This document shows positions 46,001 through 59,146 of a stretch of DNA of 64,000 nucleotides, piece after piece. Below the pieces are notes generated by a model. It was not told where the DNA came from. It did not search any database and worked only from the letters and a program-made list of their open reading frames with translations. Origin of the DNA: Cercis canadensis (taxonomy: Eukaryota > Streptophyta > Magnoliopsida > Fabales > Fabaceae). The stretch lies in NCBI GenBank assembly GCA_003255065.1, contig QAOA01008735.1, positions 745,832 to 809,831 on the forward strand, given 5' to 3'. The first letter of the stretch is position 1. Each line of letters begins with the position of its first letter. The translations under genes were made by a program, and so were the position numbers.

Positions 46001-46052
46001 CACGTCACCCGCAAAAGCTTCTTTTGTATGGTAAGTGACAAATGTACGTGTC
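46001..46052. promoter_or_regulatory. ACGT elements upstream of BIC
   Basis: CACGTCAC at 46001-46008 is a C/G-hybrid box (GACGTG on the coding strand), and ACGTGTC at 46046-46052 is an ABRE/G-box-like core. They lie 127-178 bases before the start codon. HY5 and other bZIP factors bind such ACGT cores, and BIC genes are known to be light-induced through photoreceptor and HY5 signalling, so light control through these sites is a reasonable inference. Confidence 0.45.
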
Positions 46053-47697
46053 ATGCTAGAGGTGGGATTTTTTTTATTATTATTATAATCCATCAGGTTT
46101 AATTTGAATCTTTAAATGGAATCATATTTATTAAATTTATAATTATAATTTTGTGTGAGAAGTATTTTAAAATTATTTTTTATTAATAATAGGCCTTAAA
46201 TATAAGATATTCTTTTTATAAGAAGAGTCTTATCACAATTAATCTATAATTCCCATAAGATTCTAATATGTGTGGTTTAGTTCAAATACTGAAAATAACC
46301 ACATTAAAAATAAAATAAAAAATAAAAAAGAATGAAGAAGAGAGGCTCGATGGAACGGGAGTGACGAAATCCTGTGAATGATTTTTAGCTTTTTGGAGGA
46401 TTGTGACTTGATAGGTTGACCTTGATTGAGGAATGTTGTTTGTATTATTTGAGGAAATAGTTTAGTGTTCATCATTTATAAATATAAATATGATATAATT
46501 TAAATTTATTTAAAATTTTAATTTAATTTATATTAAATTTTCTTAAATTCTTTTTTGATATAGTTTAGAATTTGTATACTTCTATACCAAGTTTACATGA
46601 ACGAAGAACACCATTTTTCACGTTAATTTCCCGTACTATAATGATTTATGGCTTTCAACCAATGAGATGGGAGGATTTGATTTTCATTAGGGTATTATTA
46701 TTAATACTCATTCTTCAACTAAATTGAAAAGTATAAATAACATGAATATATACATTTTTTTGAGTCAATGAACTTACTATCAAGGAGATGGATTTAATAG
46801 TGCATTTTAAAAATTTAATTTCACAAATATCATAGTTTTAAATAATTTTTACACTTATTGTAATTTTTATTTTTTAATATTATGCATTTTATAAAAAATA
46901 AGAGATGAGAGAAGTTGAGACTACCAATGACGTAATTGTGTATATTGCAGTATCACAAGAGTTATGTCATTTGGACATAATATTAAAAAAATAAAAACTA
47001 TGGTAGATATGTGAATTGTTTAGAAAATATGATATTTGTAGCATTAAACTTTCAAAATACATTATTGAAATCATTGATCCCAAGACTTTTTTTGGTGCTC
47101 CAAAAGAGATNAAAAAAGATATTTTGTTTTTTTTTTTATGGGTACCTTTTAACTAGCATTTATTTTCTTAATAACTTCCATTCTTATGTTACCCTTTGAA
47201 ATAATTATCCATGTCTTTTGCTAGTGGTTACTGTGACTAAGAGCTTAATTAGTTAATTATGAATATTTACTGCTTTCTTTCTTTGGCACATGTCCGTTCA
47301 TTTTTGTATTTCTCACGTGCAAATTGCAATATATTTTTAGGCGGTGAGTCTGTAACTTATCCTTTTCATCGTAATGTCATCAAATGTGACTTTTTTTTTT
47401 TTATTGTGGTTATGTAAAATTATAGTAAATTAAAATATTGTCAAATATCTACTTTAATCTCATCATACTAGCCTTACGTTTTGTATAATCTCCATAAAAA
47501 TTTGCACCTCTCAAAAATAAAGAACCTGTCTTTTGTGTTCAACCTTAAGGTTATTTGAAACAAATATATTAAGTCAGGTATTGAACCTCTCTCCTATTGA
47601 AGGAAAATTCATGTGCCAGGCTATTTTTTCTTAGTTTATTACTTGTGTTTGGATTTAGCTTTAGGATAATTTTTTTTATCTCAGTTATTTAGCTTTA

Positions 47698-48398
47698 GGG
47701 TTTTTTGAGAGTTTTTTTGAGGAGAAATGAGAGGAAAAAGAGGGAAAGAAAGGGAAGGGAAAGGAAGAGGTTTTATCTCATTTGTTTAGATAATTAAAAT
47801 GAGTAAAAAGAGAGCAAAAGTTATATTATAAAATATTTTTACTAATTTATTTTTTATTATCAAAAAAGATATATTTAATATAAAATTAAATAATATAATA
47901 TACTTTTTTTTTCTCTCTTATATTTCTTTTTCTCTCTCTCTAAAATTAAATAATATAACAAATCTTGTCTCTCTCATATTTTTTATTTTATTTTTTTTGG
48001 TAGAAATTATTATTTTACATTTGTTTTTGATTATAAAAAGTCACAAAAATTTGGCCACGCTTTGACCTTTCTTTTCCATCAAAAGCCTTTATCCTTCAAA
48101 GGCTTAGATTTTTGCCATCATCTTGCATTGCACCTTGTGCCAAAAGGCCCAAAACTAAGACCAAGGACATAACTACAGAAGGGAGTGCGGGGGTAAAACT
48201 GGAAAGCCCATTCCTTACTTTTCCAAACCCCCAATTTAGGGTGTTAAAATTTGTGAATAAAAAAAGAGTGTAGGGGTTAGAGTTTAACCCTCCTCTTCCT
48301 TTCCTCTTTCAAACTAAAACTCTCAAATAAGAGAGTGGACTTTCTCATTTCTCTCATTTCCTTTCATTTTCCCCCAAAATAAACTCTCAAATAAACCC
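47698..48398. mobile_element. PIF/Harbinger-like non-autonomous element
   Basis: The 701-base segment starts GGGTTTTTTGAGAGTTTTTT and its reverse strand starts GGGTTTATTTGAGAGTTTAT. The inverted ends stay similar for about 50 bases (GAGAAATGAGAGG-like blocks). TTA at 47695-47697 and 48399-48401 is a three-base target duplication as used by PIF/Harbinger. The interior is AT-rich with no transposase frame. Confidence 0.6.
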
Positions 48399-49107
48399 TT
48401 AATCTTTATTTTGAAAAGATAGAGCATTTATATTTATATATATATATGCTCTCATATACATATATAATTTATTTACTATGAAAAGTAAGTAAACACAATA
48501 TTGATAAACTTTCCAACTTTAAAGATTGAGTGCATTGTAGGCTATTCCTATTTCCTAATGGACAAAGGGACTTTTTGTTTATTGAATATGCAAATATCAC
48601 ATGTGAAATGTTTTATTTGACTTAATAGGTTAAAAGTGAACAGATTAATGATAAATATGTAAAGTATCTGGCACAAGTGTAAACAAAACGTGAGTTTCGG
48701 TCCAACTTAATTTTTTTTCGATTTGAAAAATAAAAAATAAAATAATTGAAAAGATTGCTTGAAAGTTGAAAGAGAAAAGCTGAGGATCTTACATTAATGT
48801 GTTAAATCAAAGAAACTATGTATTAATTATATTATAGACAATGACAGGGTGATCTAACTCTTTCATCAGCAATCAAACGGAGTTAGTTTAGTTAATAATA
48901 GTTGAATTAGTACATTGATAAAGTTTATGTTCAAATTTCACTATAAATATTACTGTAAGTTTTTATTAAAAACTGTGACATATTTAATCTTGAAATATGA
49001 TAATCTATTATTTACATAAATAGTATTAAAAAATCAAATTAAAATTAATATATATAAAAAATTAATAAATTATTTTCCACAATATGACTCAAACAACAAC
49101 TTTTCAT

Positions 49108-49127
49108 ATATATATATATATATATTT
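49108..49127. repeat. (TA)n microsatellite
   Basis: About nine AT/TA dinucleotides occur in a row at 49108-49127, with no other feature attached. Confidence 0.7.
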
Positions 49128-49558
49128 TCAAGTGTACAAGATGACCACATGGTGTGTTTTCATGGGACCCTACTCGAATAGATTTGATGTCTTGGACGTT
49201 TAGTGTGTCTTAAATATGATTTTATTCTTAATTAGTAAAAAAAAGAAAAGACAATTTTTATAAATTTTTAAAATTTTCAAGATTAAAGTGATAAAAAAAA
49301 AAATTTAGAGTAAACTGACATTTCAAAGTCTAAAATGACATTTTACGGGTGCAAACTTCCGAGTTTTGACTATAAGTTTCCAGTAAACTCATATTTAGCC
49401 CCTTTGAGTATTGCAACTTTGCAAGTTGCAATCTTTATTATGCAAAAATCAAATTGAGCGCCTCCAACTTTTCTTATTTTTTTTAGTATACAAAACTTAT
49501 TAGTAAACTGATCTTGAGTTACTTTTACATCCTTCTAGTGGTATACTCTAACGAATTC

Positions 49559-51643
49559 ATGAGCGGCCAGATTGTGAACGCTGTTTTGAGCAGGAACAAG
49601 CTGAAGAACTCTGGAGCATTGGCGGACCTTATTCAATCCTACGCACAAACTAGAGAGTTAAACAAAGGAAAACAGCTGCATGCTCAGCTGATCCGAGGTG
49701 GGTATCCACTATGCACTTTTCTAACGAATCACTTCCTCAACATGTACTCCAAATGTGGAGCACTTGGGTACGCTATCAAACTGTTCGAAAAAATGGCTCA
49801 AAGAAACGTGGTTTCCTGGACGGCAATGGTTACTGGGTTTTCTCAAAATTTGAGGTTTCGAGAGGCTCTGAATACTTTTTGTCAAATGAGGATTGCTGGA
49901 GAAATACTGACACAATTCGCCTTTTCAAGTGTCCTTCGTGCTTGTGCTTCCCTTGGGTCGATTGATTTTGGGAAGCAGATGCATTGTCTTGCTATGAAAT
50001 GTGGGTTTGGCAACGAATTGTTTGTGGGTAGTAATTTGGCTGATATGTATTCAAAGTGTGGGGGAATGCCTGATGCTTGTAAGGTTTTTGATGAGATACC
50101 TTGTAAGGATGAGGTGCTGTGGACTTCGATGATTGATGGCTATGTGAAAAATGGAGACTTGGAGAAAGCTTTAATATCTTATAAGAAGATGATCAATGAT
50201 GACATTTTCATTGATCAGCATGTACTTTGTAGTACTCTGAGTGCTTGCAGTGCAGTTAAGGATTTTAATTTTGGGAAGTCCCTTCATTCAACTATTGTGA
50301 AATTGGGATTTGAATTTGAGGCTTTTGTAGGAAATGCCCTGACAGATATGTATTCAAAGTCTGGAGATATGGGAAGTGCTTCAAATGTCTTCCAAATTGA
50401 TTCAGGTTTTAGAAATATAGTGTCATATACTGCTCTAATTGATGGATATGTAGAGATGGATCAAATCGAGGAGGCTTTTAGTGCTTTTGTTGACTTACGA
50501 AGGCAGGCAATTGAACCCAATGAATTCACTTTCTCTAGCTTAATCAAGGCTTGTGCCAACAGAGCTGCACTAGAACATGGGAGCCAGCTCCATGGCCAAG
50601 TTGTCAAATTCAACTTTGGCAGCGACACTTTTGTTTCTTCAACACTTGTTGATATGTATGGAAAATGTGGGCTGTTTGATCACTCAATCCAATTGTTTGA
50701 TGAGATTGGAAACCCAAATGAAATAGCATGGAATTCATTGCTGTGTGTTTTTGCACAACATGGTTTAGGAAGAAATGCCATTGAAACTTTTAACCGGATG
50801 ATCCACAGAGGAGTGAAGCCAAATGCAATAACATTTGTCAGTCTTTTAACAGGATGTAGCCATTCAGGTTTGGTTGAGGAAGGGTTCAACTACTTTTATT
50901 CCATGGACAAGATTTATGGGGTAGCGCCTAGAGAAGAACACTATAGTTGTGTTATTGATTTGCTTGGTCGAGCTGGAAAGCTTAAAGAAGTAGAAGATTT
51001 TATAACTAACATGCCTTTTGAGCCAAATGCTTTTGGCTGGTGTTCTTTTCTTGGGGCTTGTAAAATCCATGGTGATAAGGAAAGGGGCAAACTTGCAGCA
51101 CAGAAATTGATGAAGCTTGAACCTGAAAACAGTGGGGCTCATGTGTTGCTTTCAAATATTTATGCAAAGGAAAGACAATGGGAAGATGTCAGAAGTTTGA
51201 GGAAGATGATGAGAGATGGAAACATGAAGAAATTGCCAGGTTATAGTTGGGTTGAAATTGGAAATAAAACCCATATATTTGGAGCGGAAGACTGTTCTCA
51301 TCCTCAACAGAAAGAAATTTATGAAAAGCTTGATAGTCTTCTTGATCAGATAAAAAAAGCTGGATATGTTCCTCAGACAAAATCAATTCCAATTGACATG
51401 GATGATATTATGAAGGAGGAGCTTCTGCATCATCACAGCGAGAGGATTGCTGTGGCTTATTCACTAATAAGCATGCCAACTGGGAAGCCAATCATTGTCA
51501 AGAAGAACTTAAGAGTTTGTGCTGATTGCCATTCTGCCATCAAGTACATATCTAAGGTCACTGGGAGAATTATCATTGTAAGAGATAATATTAGATTTCA
51601 CCATTTCTCCAATGGTTTGTGTTCCTGTGGAGATTACTGGTAA
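49559..51643 (+). CDS. PLS-DYW class PPR protein, putative organelle RNA editing factor
   Basis: Single exon, 694 residues from the ATG at 49559; the open frame extends upstream to 49514 without another ATG. The protein has alternating P, L and S motifs (ALADLIQSYAQTRELNKGKQ, FLNMYSKCGALGYAIKLFEK, NVVSWTAMVTGFSQNLRFRE and several more), then E/E+ motifs and a complete DYW domain. The DYW domain has the cytidine-deaminase features: H626-S627-E628 in HHHSERIAVAYSL, C654-A-D-C657, and the C-terminal HHFSNGLCSCGDYW. So it can be expected to deaminate C to U at specific mitochondrial or plastid transcripts; its sites are unknown. The N-terminus is short and not an obvious targeting peptide, so an upstream exon or start may be missing. 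Confidence 0.9.
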   Translation: MSGQIVNAVLSRNKLKNSGALADLIQSYAQTRELNKGKQLHAQLIRGGYPLCTFLTNHFLNMYSKCGALGYAIKLFEKMAQRNVVSWTAMVTGFSQNLRFREALNTFCQMRIAGEILTQFAFSSVLRACASLGSIDFGKQMHCLAMKCGFGNELFVGSNLADMYSKCGGMPDACKVFDEIPCKDEVLWTSMIDGYVKNGDLEKALISYKKMINDDIFIDQHVLCSTLSACSAVKDFNFGKSLHSTIVKLGFEFEAFVGNALTDMYSKSGDMGSASNVFQIDSGFRNIVSYTALIDGYVEMDQIEEAFSAFVDLRRQAIEPNEFTFSSLIKACANRAALEHGSQLHGQVVKFNFGSDTFVSSTLVDMYGKCGLFDHSIQLFDEIGNPNEIAWNSLLCVFAQHGLGRNAIETFNRMIHRGVKPNAITFVSLLTGCSHSGLVEEGFNYFYSMDKIYGVAPREEHYSCVIDLLGRAGKLKEVEDFITNMPFEPNAFGWCSFLGACKIHGDKERGKLAAQKLMKLEPENSGAHVLLSNIYAKERQWEDVRSLRKMMRDGNMKKLPGYSWVEIGNKTHIFGAEDCSHPQQKEIYEKLDSLLDQIKKAGYVPQTKSIPIDMDDIMKEELLHHHSERIAVAYSLISMPTGKPIIVKKNLRVCADCHSAIKYISKVTGRIIIVRDNIRFHHFSNGLCSCGDYW

Positions 51644-53002
51644 TGCTTGAAAGCTTGAAGGTTTGTGAAGGGATCTATCTGATGCTTGAAATTAGAAACC
51701 ACAGTGAATGAATTCCAATGACCTGCAATTCTTATCACGACCGTTTGCATTGCCGTTTGAAACAGAAGAGGATGCCCATGGTTCACCAATTTTAAATAGA
51801 GTATCCGGGGCGTGGGTTCAAGTTTTCATGGCGGCCGTATCATGCAAACTCTATTTAGGATAGCCCTATGTAAATTTCTCTCCCAGGACCCCTGGCCACA
51901 TTTGGCTGGCTGCCTCATTCATTAACGGAACATATGGTCACTCAACAAGAGAGAATGACCGCTCATCTGTTTCACTCAGATCTTAAAAATCACTACTAAC
52001 CGGTGAGTAGGATTTGGAAGGGGAAAACCAATTACTCTGCATTAAGTTTTGTTCACAGGTATGAAATTATGGGAATATTTGATGTGTTACAATTCAAAGG
52101 AGTGAAAATACTTGCAAAGATTGTCTGATAACAATAATAATCTCCTTTTGCTTTTGGAACCCCCCACAGACTAGCAGGTATAGACTAGAATGCAGTGGAG
52201 TGCAGTACATTGTGTTTGACCAAGAGAGCTTACATTGATGGAATGAAGTTTTATTTTTTCCTCCTCCTAGGAAAAAGCCATTTGATGGGATACAAGTTGA
52301 AACTCGGGAGGTCAGGCCATTGGGCGAAGATCAAAGACCCAGACCTCTTATTAAGACCATTGATAAGTGATAGTGTGAGCCGATTAGGGATGCGTATCTG
52401 GAAGAAAAGAGCCAGTGGAATGCGGGAACTAACTACTGCACTCACGAATATAAACTGATGCAGACCAGATTTAACATGTGGTCGCTTCGGCTATTGCAGA
52501 CATTGAAGACAATTTCTACTTGAGTTTTGATCATGCTCTCGAAGTTCATAAATGGTAATGTTTGTATAATTGCTAATTGTGCTGTTTCTGTTTTTACCCC
52601 GTTCTTTCTTCTTTATTAATAGATAAGAAATATCATTCATTTGGAAGAAAAATGATGCAGCTTGGGCTGTTCAATCTACTCAAATATTAGCAGAAGTAGG
52701 GACTTTGGTGTCATACTCAACAATAATAACAACACGCTTTGAACATTAAGGAACATTCTCTGTACAAGCTAATAACTTATTCAAATGTGCTAACAAGTAA
52801 CAAGCACCAAAGCTGCAGTATCTGAACTTAAGCGCACAACAGCGTGTAGAACACGTGTATGCACTACTGACCTAGAAAGTGCTAACAGAGGACAAAACGG
52901 GGACCTAATACCTAGACCGATGTTATTTTATATGTATCCCTAAAAACTGATGCAATAGTGAAGAAATGAGAGGGACCACTTATAACTGGGAGAAAATGAG
53001 TA
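51644..53002. other. Convergent intergenic stretch, PPR-DYW / FtsZ2
   Basis: 1.36 kb with both 3' UTRs. The frame 52195-52458 overlaps a similar frame on the other strand and has no domain. A segment near 51795-51900 (GGGGCGTGGGTTCAAG) has a weak tRNA-like B-box but no A-box partner I can identify. Confidence 0.4.
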
Positions 53003-56000
53003 TTAAACCCTTGGATAGCGAGAGCGTCCTTTCTTCTTTAAGAATTCAGGAATCTCCACCGAGCCACCATCAGTGAAAGAGGAAGGTCGCCGGTTGATAC
53101 CAATGGTCATATCTCCCTGTGTAAGCTGACTTGCCTGTGTTTAGAACAAAAACCAAAATTTTAGGTATAAGAACATTAAGATAAAAGTGACAAAAGGGGC
53201 AGCGGGAGAGTTGAGCCATACCTGCAAGGGCCTCCCTTCACCTTCCTCTTGACGCTTGAATCCAGTAGCAATCAATGTTATGCTTACCTATATGAGAACA
53301 ATTACACGGTTCACCATGCTGTTCATCTTATATTCAAATAATTAGACATAAGCTTGAGAAATGTGAGAGTTTAAAGAGAATTCAGCCCCAAATTCCAGCA
53401 ACTTCAGAGAATCACTTGCTAATGCAAGAAGTAACATAACCACCACTGGTGTAAATGTTGTCACGTGAACAGAATGTTTTGAGTGAAAGAAATTTACTTT
53501 CAAAGGACAAAGCATTTAAAATCAAACAACAATCATATCGATACATACATGAACTAAAACATTACTAACAGCTTATGTTAGAATTTATCTTGTGTTAAGT
53601 CTCTGCAAATCCTTTGATCATTGAAATGTCTAAAAATAAGAATCACATAATATGGATCTTTGTCTACCAGTTACATCTTAAATATTAATAATTTATTTCT
53701 TTTATCTCCAACATTTCTCTAGAAAATCACAACATATCATGAACTTTATCTGTCTCTTACCTCTTAATGAAAAAAAAAAGGCAAGGTTTTCAGTCACTGT
53801 TTGTATTTAATATATTTAACAAAATTCCATCATATAAATCTTGATCATAGCACAAGTTACATAGCAGTTATGCTGATTTTAACCTTTTCCAAATCAGCCA
53901 ATGATTATTTTTAGTTCTTTTTATTGGATATCACTCCAAGTTTTGTGGTCCATAAAATGATTGTAGGACATCATCTTTTTCCCTTTGAGGACAGTTATTA
54001 CGGTCACTGAAGTTGGATGCTTGTTTCCAAGCTTTTAGAATTTTGAGTATGCTAAAGATTTTAGAATTTTATGCTGACTAATCTTTTTATATGCTGAAAA
54101 AGACAATTTATAGTGAGACTATAATCTATTATTTATAAATTGCTTATGTTTAGCACAACATGCCAATGCACCGTACTGATTTTCATATCCAAGAATGACC
54201 GTTTGTATAATGTATTACTTTCTAGGGGTACACTTGAGTGGGGTAATGTTGCCTAGGACATAGTTTGACTTACTTGACCACTGAGCGATGGATCTATCAC
54301 TGCTCCAAATATCAAATTAGCAGTGGGGTCCACAAGGTCATATATAACCTCTGCTGCAGCATTTACCTGTAAAGAATGATAATAAAAACTGTAGCATAAA
54401 AAAGGATTATCTTACATAGCAACAACAGAGTAAAAATCACTGGACAGAGGTGAACTTTTTCTTCACAAATTTCTATCCATCTTTAGTCTCTTGCCCAAAT
54501 ATCATATATACGGAAAACTTCTAGCTTTCAATTCCAATTATGTAAGAACCTGTTCCAGTGGAATCAGGCATGTGGCTGTGCTGGGATAGAACCCTAACTT
54601 CATTAGGACAAATGATCAAATTGCTTCCCATGATGGGACTGCATGAGAGCAGATGAGTCTCATAGCTAGCTTTTTTGAAAGAAGCACAAGAATAATGCTT
54701 TAAAGTCCAACTAAAGAGAATTGAATAACATGCAGCTACTAGAAACCTCTCATAGCCATTAGATTATCCAAATTCCAAAACAAAAGAGGGAAAAGAAATG
54801 AGAGAGAGAGCATCGGCATGAACAAAGATAAAAACGCAAGGGTGACAGGAAATAGATAAATACCTCGAATAAGGTCAGATCACTTCCACCAGTTATGTTC
54901 CATACGATTCCAGTTGCCCTTTCTATACCAATATCTAGTAAAGGCGACTGGATGGCATTTAATGCAGCATCTCTTGCCCTTGTTTTCCCTAAAACAACAG
55001 ATGAAGAGATGCCTTAATAATAATAATAAAAAAGAAAAAAAAAAACTATTTCCGAAAACTACTAAAAAAACTATATTAAAGAGTGGCATGAGGACACTTG
55101 TTTCTACGACATTCAAAAAGCTTTGTGTAAAATCTAAAAAATAGTTTCAAAGCAACGCTGGCTATGCATCCTAATTTCCTAAGTCATTTTGGCTATATAA
55201 TCTTTCCCTTCTAGACATGCACACACACACCATATGTTAAGATAACATATACATGTGTCTGCCAACATATATAGTTTGAGTAACACGCTGCCCTTCCACA
55301 CATGTACAAATTTCAGTGATCAGCAGAGAGGCACCGGAGCTCCTCCTAATCTGAATCATTACATTATACTATCAGTCAAATAGAAGAAAGAGCTACAGCC
55401 CCATTTATAGTTTCCATACATACCAGTTGCAGTTCCTATCCCCATTAGTGAAGAACCTGCATTGGCCATTATAGCTCGAACATCAGCAAAATCTACATTT
55501 ACCAATCCTGGTATCTGCAATCAAGTAACAAGATGATGAGAATAAATTATTTAAAGACAAATACCACCAATTTTAAAGAACGGGCCACATATAATCAAGA
55601 TATCCTTCCATGGGGATGACCATAATAAGTTTCGTCTATATGTATCCAAAATTGATAAACACAATAAGAATTATTGCAATTAAACTAATAGTAACACCAG
55701 AATATCTAGGTTTTGAGAAATTTATATCAACCTATAAAACAACTTTATGTCCACAACTGTACATGAAGCAATGCTTATGTCATCTCATTCAAAGATCTTT
55801 AAGGATTCCATACCGTAATAATATCAGATATACCACGAACACCTTGTCGAAGAATATCATCTGCCAGATTGAATGCTTCAGTAACAGGGGTAGATTGAGA
55901 AACAGCAGTCAGTAGCTTGTCATTTGGAATGACTATCAGAGTGTCAACATTATCTCTTAAGGCTGCAATTCCTTCTTGGGCTTGAACTGCCCTCCTTCGT

Positions 56001-57726
56001 CCTTCAAAAGAGAAAGGGGTTGTGACAATACCAACAGTCAGTATACCCATTGACTTTGCCACACCAGCAATAACTGGAGCTCCACCAGTGCCAGTTCCTC
56101 CACCCATTCCAGCCTGCACAAATGAATTTTAAGTTCCAAGGTTATTAAAATATAACAATAATGAACAATTGAGGCGTACATGCAAGAATTGCTATATTAA
56201 TATAGCAAGAATTCCCAATTTATTAAAATTAACATATTTGATGATTTCAATCATTAAGAATTGCTGGTTCCTTATTAAATGGGGACTAGTTATCAAAAGT
56301 CAGAATAGTAGAGACTCGAACATTATATAAGTTCTTGTAAGAGAATTCTCCTTTCAATAACTACTAAAATGCTGCATAGCGCACTAGCATTTATTGATAA
56401 TTTCTGAGGTGAGAAGCAATTCATTTTCATGGATAAATATTATACTTCTTAACAACTTTTCTATAATAAGTCAGAGGCATGCTATTGTAAATTATTATCT
56501 CATATGAATGCTCTCCCTAAATAAACAAAACCAATAATATTTAAGAGCATAAATTCAAAATGCATGTAATAAAGAAGCATTAACTATAACTCAGACTCAA
56601 AATTTATCATTATAACTGAAATTGAAAGGATTGATATAAGCTGGTGGATTAATATAGGACAATATAAATATAACAACCATAAACAAGGTATGGTACCTTA
56701 CAATTCCGACCATACACTTGGGTATCATCATATTAATGTTAATTGGTAGGCTGTTAACAATACAAAGCAGGAAATAGCCACATAAACAATCCTTCAAATT
56801 GAGCCAGGTAAACATTACACTGCACCAGTTTAAGCCATTAAGGTTGTTCCTTGGTAACCTATTTGTACAATTTTATGGTTCTCCTATTCCTCCTTGTTCA
56901 ATATATTCTATTCTAGTTCGGGGAAATTATCTTATAAACATTTTTGACATTTTCATAAACTCTTAAATCATGTGTAACAGTATAATCTTTAGAAAAGTGC
57001 TACAAAGAAAATTCGTAATGTAAAACTGTAATTCACTTGCAGAGGCACAAATTGGTGAAAAGTGGTTGAACCTACTGTAACAAAGACCATGTCTGCTCCA
57101 TAAACTGCCTCTTCTATTGATTCTTTGCTTTCTTGAGCAGCATTCATGCCAATATCTGGGTTACCACCAGCACCGAGACCCCGGGTAAGCTCCTGACCAA
57201 TTTGCAAACGGTTCTCAGGAAAGACAGGTGACATCCTCATGGCTTGAACATCAGTATTGACAATCCAGAACTCCACACCTTTCATTGAACTCTCTATCAT
57301 GCGATTGACTGCGTTTGACCCACCACCTCCCACGCCAATAACTTTGATCTTGGCTTCATTGTAATTACTTTGGCTGGGTGTGTCTTCTAAACTCTCGGAG
57401 ACCTTTCCACCAGAATTATCCTTTCTTGGGTTGTTTACTGTACTGTTTCCTTCCCCTCTAAGCATTGACACCTCAGGATGTAGATCTAGAAAAGGGTCTT
57501 TACTAGGATATGGACTGACACAGTGGGAATTGGCTGAACACTTGATCTGAAGCAAAGTTGACTTTCGGCTGGCACCTGAAAATCCATACTTGCTGTCAAA
57601 CAATTTCATCCAACATGGTCTCACTGGGTTATTCTCTGTCAATGTTCTTCCTCCAAGAACAGTTAGCACCCCTGCTGAATTTCTAGCATTAGAAGGTGCA
57701 AAATTTGTCGACATACAAGTTGCCAT
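53003..57726 (-). CDS. FTSZ2: Plastid division protein FtsZ2
   Basis: Seven exons (minus): 57076-57726, 55814-56113, 55424-55514, 54864-54988, 54274-54366, 53222-53287 and 53003-53134, giving 485 residues. It is a tubulin-like GTPase that forms the stromal Z-ring with FtsZ1. A transit peptide of about 60-75 residues precedes [19 protein letters not shown]-binding features are [16 protein letters not shown] (about 129-144), the tubulin signature GGGTGTG at 221-227 and the T7-loop segment [11 protein letters not shown] from residue 323. The C-terminus carries [17 protein letters not shown], the ARC6-binding core that marks FtsZ2 rather than FtsZ1. The ATG at 57726 aligns with the usual MAT start. 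TTTATATACAG near 57822-57832 on minus is a probable leader-intron acceptor, with a leader exon around 58170-58290. It is divergent from ISCA1, matching At2g36250-At2g36260. Confidence 0.95.
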
Positions 57727-59146
57727 TTTATGGTATTCAAACTTCAGTGTCAATATATGAAGAAACTCAGAGGTCCAAAAGATTCAAACTTGCGATTCGC
57801 CCAGAATTCTTTCCTCCAATAACTGTATATAAAAAACCGGTAGATTAAAAAAGTGCCCAAAAATATTAGTGCCTCGATGATTAAGGAAATATACTATCCC
57901 TTTAGGTGTGGTTCAAGTAAAAGTAACTACAACAGGACATTACATAATATAGCTCATAAACACAAATCTCGAGACTACAAGTTCCAAAATATCCAACATT
58001 AACCAATCCGCAATTGAAAAGATTAGAAGAGCAAATGCAACTACAATTTCACAAAATTCTACCTCAGGAGGATAAACTAAAGACAATAGCAAATGATAAA
58101 CGAACAATAACTCATGACAGAAACGAAGAACAGACCGAGAGAGAAAATGGCCTGGGATTTAGAGATAGAGACCTTCGAAAGTTGAACAGCTCTCAAACAG
58201 AAACAGCAAAGCTCCAAGAAGCATTTGAGTAGTGAAGCCAAAGGGGTGGAAATGGGGTTTGGCTTTGGACTTAGCAGCTCAGCTCTTCTTCCCTGTCCGC
58301 TCTATTGATAATTAATTGAAAATCGTCCGCAAGAAAAATCTGTGAGGCGTGACTGTGAGCAACCAATTCTTGCTTTTTTCGTGGGAAGGGCGCGTGGGCT
58401 CCAAAGAAACAACTAGGATACAAACCCCTATCGTCTCGTCGGCCAGGGTTTTTCAGCATTATTGTTTAATTTTAAGGTGAGTATTTTTAATTTTTTTTAT
58501 ATATTTTATAAAATATTTAAAATATTTTTTAGTATTGCAGAGTTATTTTATTAATATAGTTATTCTTAATATTGTGTAATTATTTTATTTATATATATAA
58601 TTATTTTTAATGTTTTATAATTATTATATTTATATATGTGATTATTATATTTAAAAATAAAAAAAGTAAACACATATAACACCAAAAAAAATTTAGATAT
58701 TTTATATAGTATGAACAAAATCAAATTAAAATTATTTTATGTTTAAAATTAAATAGTTATTTTTTAAAAATTTAAAACTAAACAATAATTTTATCAAAAT
58801 AAATCAAAAATTTTAAGGTAAATGCTTGGTTTTCTAAGTGATTTATTTTTCTTAGTTATTAAAAATTTTTGCTTAAAAAAAAACTTAAAATAACATTTTT
58901 TAACGAAATTATATATTATAAATGCTCTCCATCAAAATCTAACTGGTAGTTAGATTTATTTTAAAACAAATATTCATATATACAAGAGTGGTTTATAATT
59001 TGTTACTGTATACAATATATGATTTTCTTACAAGAAGTAATTTTTTTTAAAATGACAATAGTGGTAACTATTCCAAGTATTTACATATTAAATAAAATTT
59101 TGAAAAAGTTATATGCATATCTATGTAAAACAAATGTTTAGTAAAA
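57727..59146. promoter_or_regulatory. FtsZ2 leader, promoter and AT-rich flank
   Basis: 57727-58290 probably holds the leader exon, leader intron and start of FtsZ2 transcription. 58470-58920 is extremely AT-rich with repetitive TTATTTTATTTATATATATA-like blocks. No further gene is seen. Confidence 0.4.

Larger units (their letters stand above)
46053..49558. other. AT-rich gene-free stretch between BIC and PPR-DYW
   Basis: 3.5 kb with no recognisable gene. It contains a single N at 47111, an inverted-repeat element at 47698-48398 and TA microsatellites at about 48430-48450 and 49108-49127. A pyrimidine-rich run ending CTTCTAG just before 49535 resembles a splice acceptor, which leaves open a leader exon of the PPR gene. 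Confidence 0.45.

Noticed and set aside
51790-51900. Possible SINE or tRNA-derived B-box (GGGTTCAAG)
   Set aside because: No matching A-box, no poly-A tail and no second copy in the window.
58014-58232. 72-codon plus frame upstream of FtsZ2
   Set aside because: It is antisense to the probable FtsZ2 leader exon and intron and has no domain.
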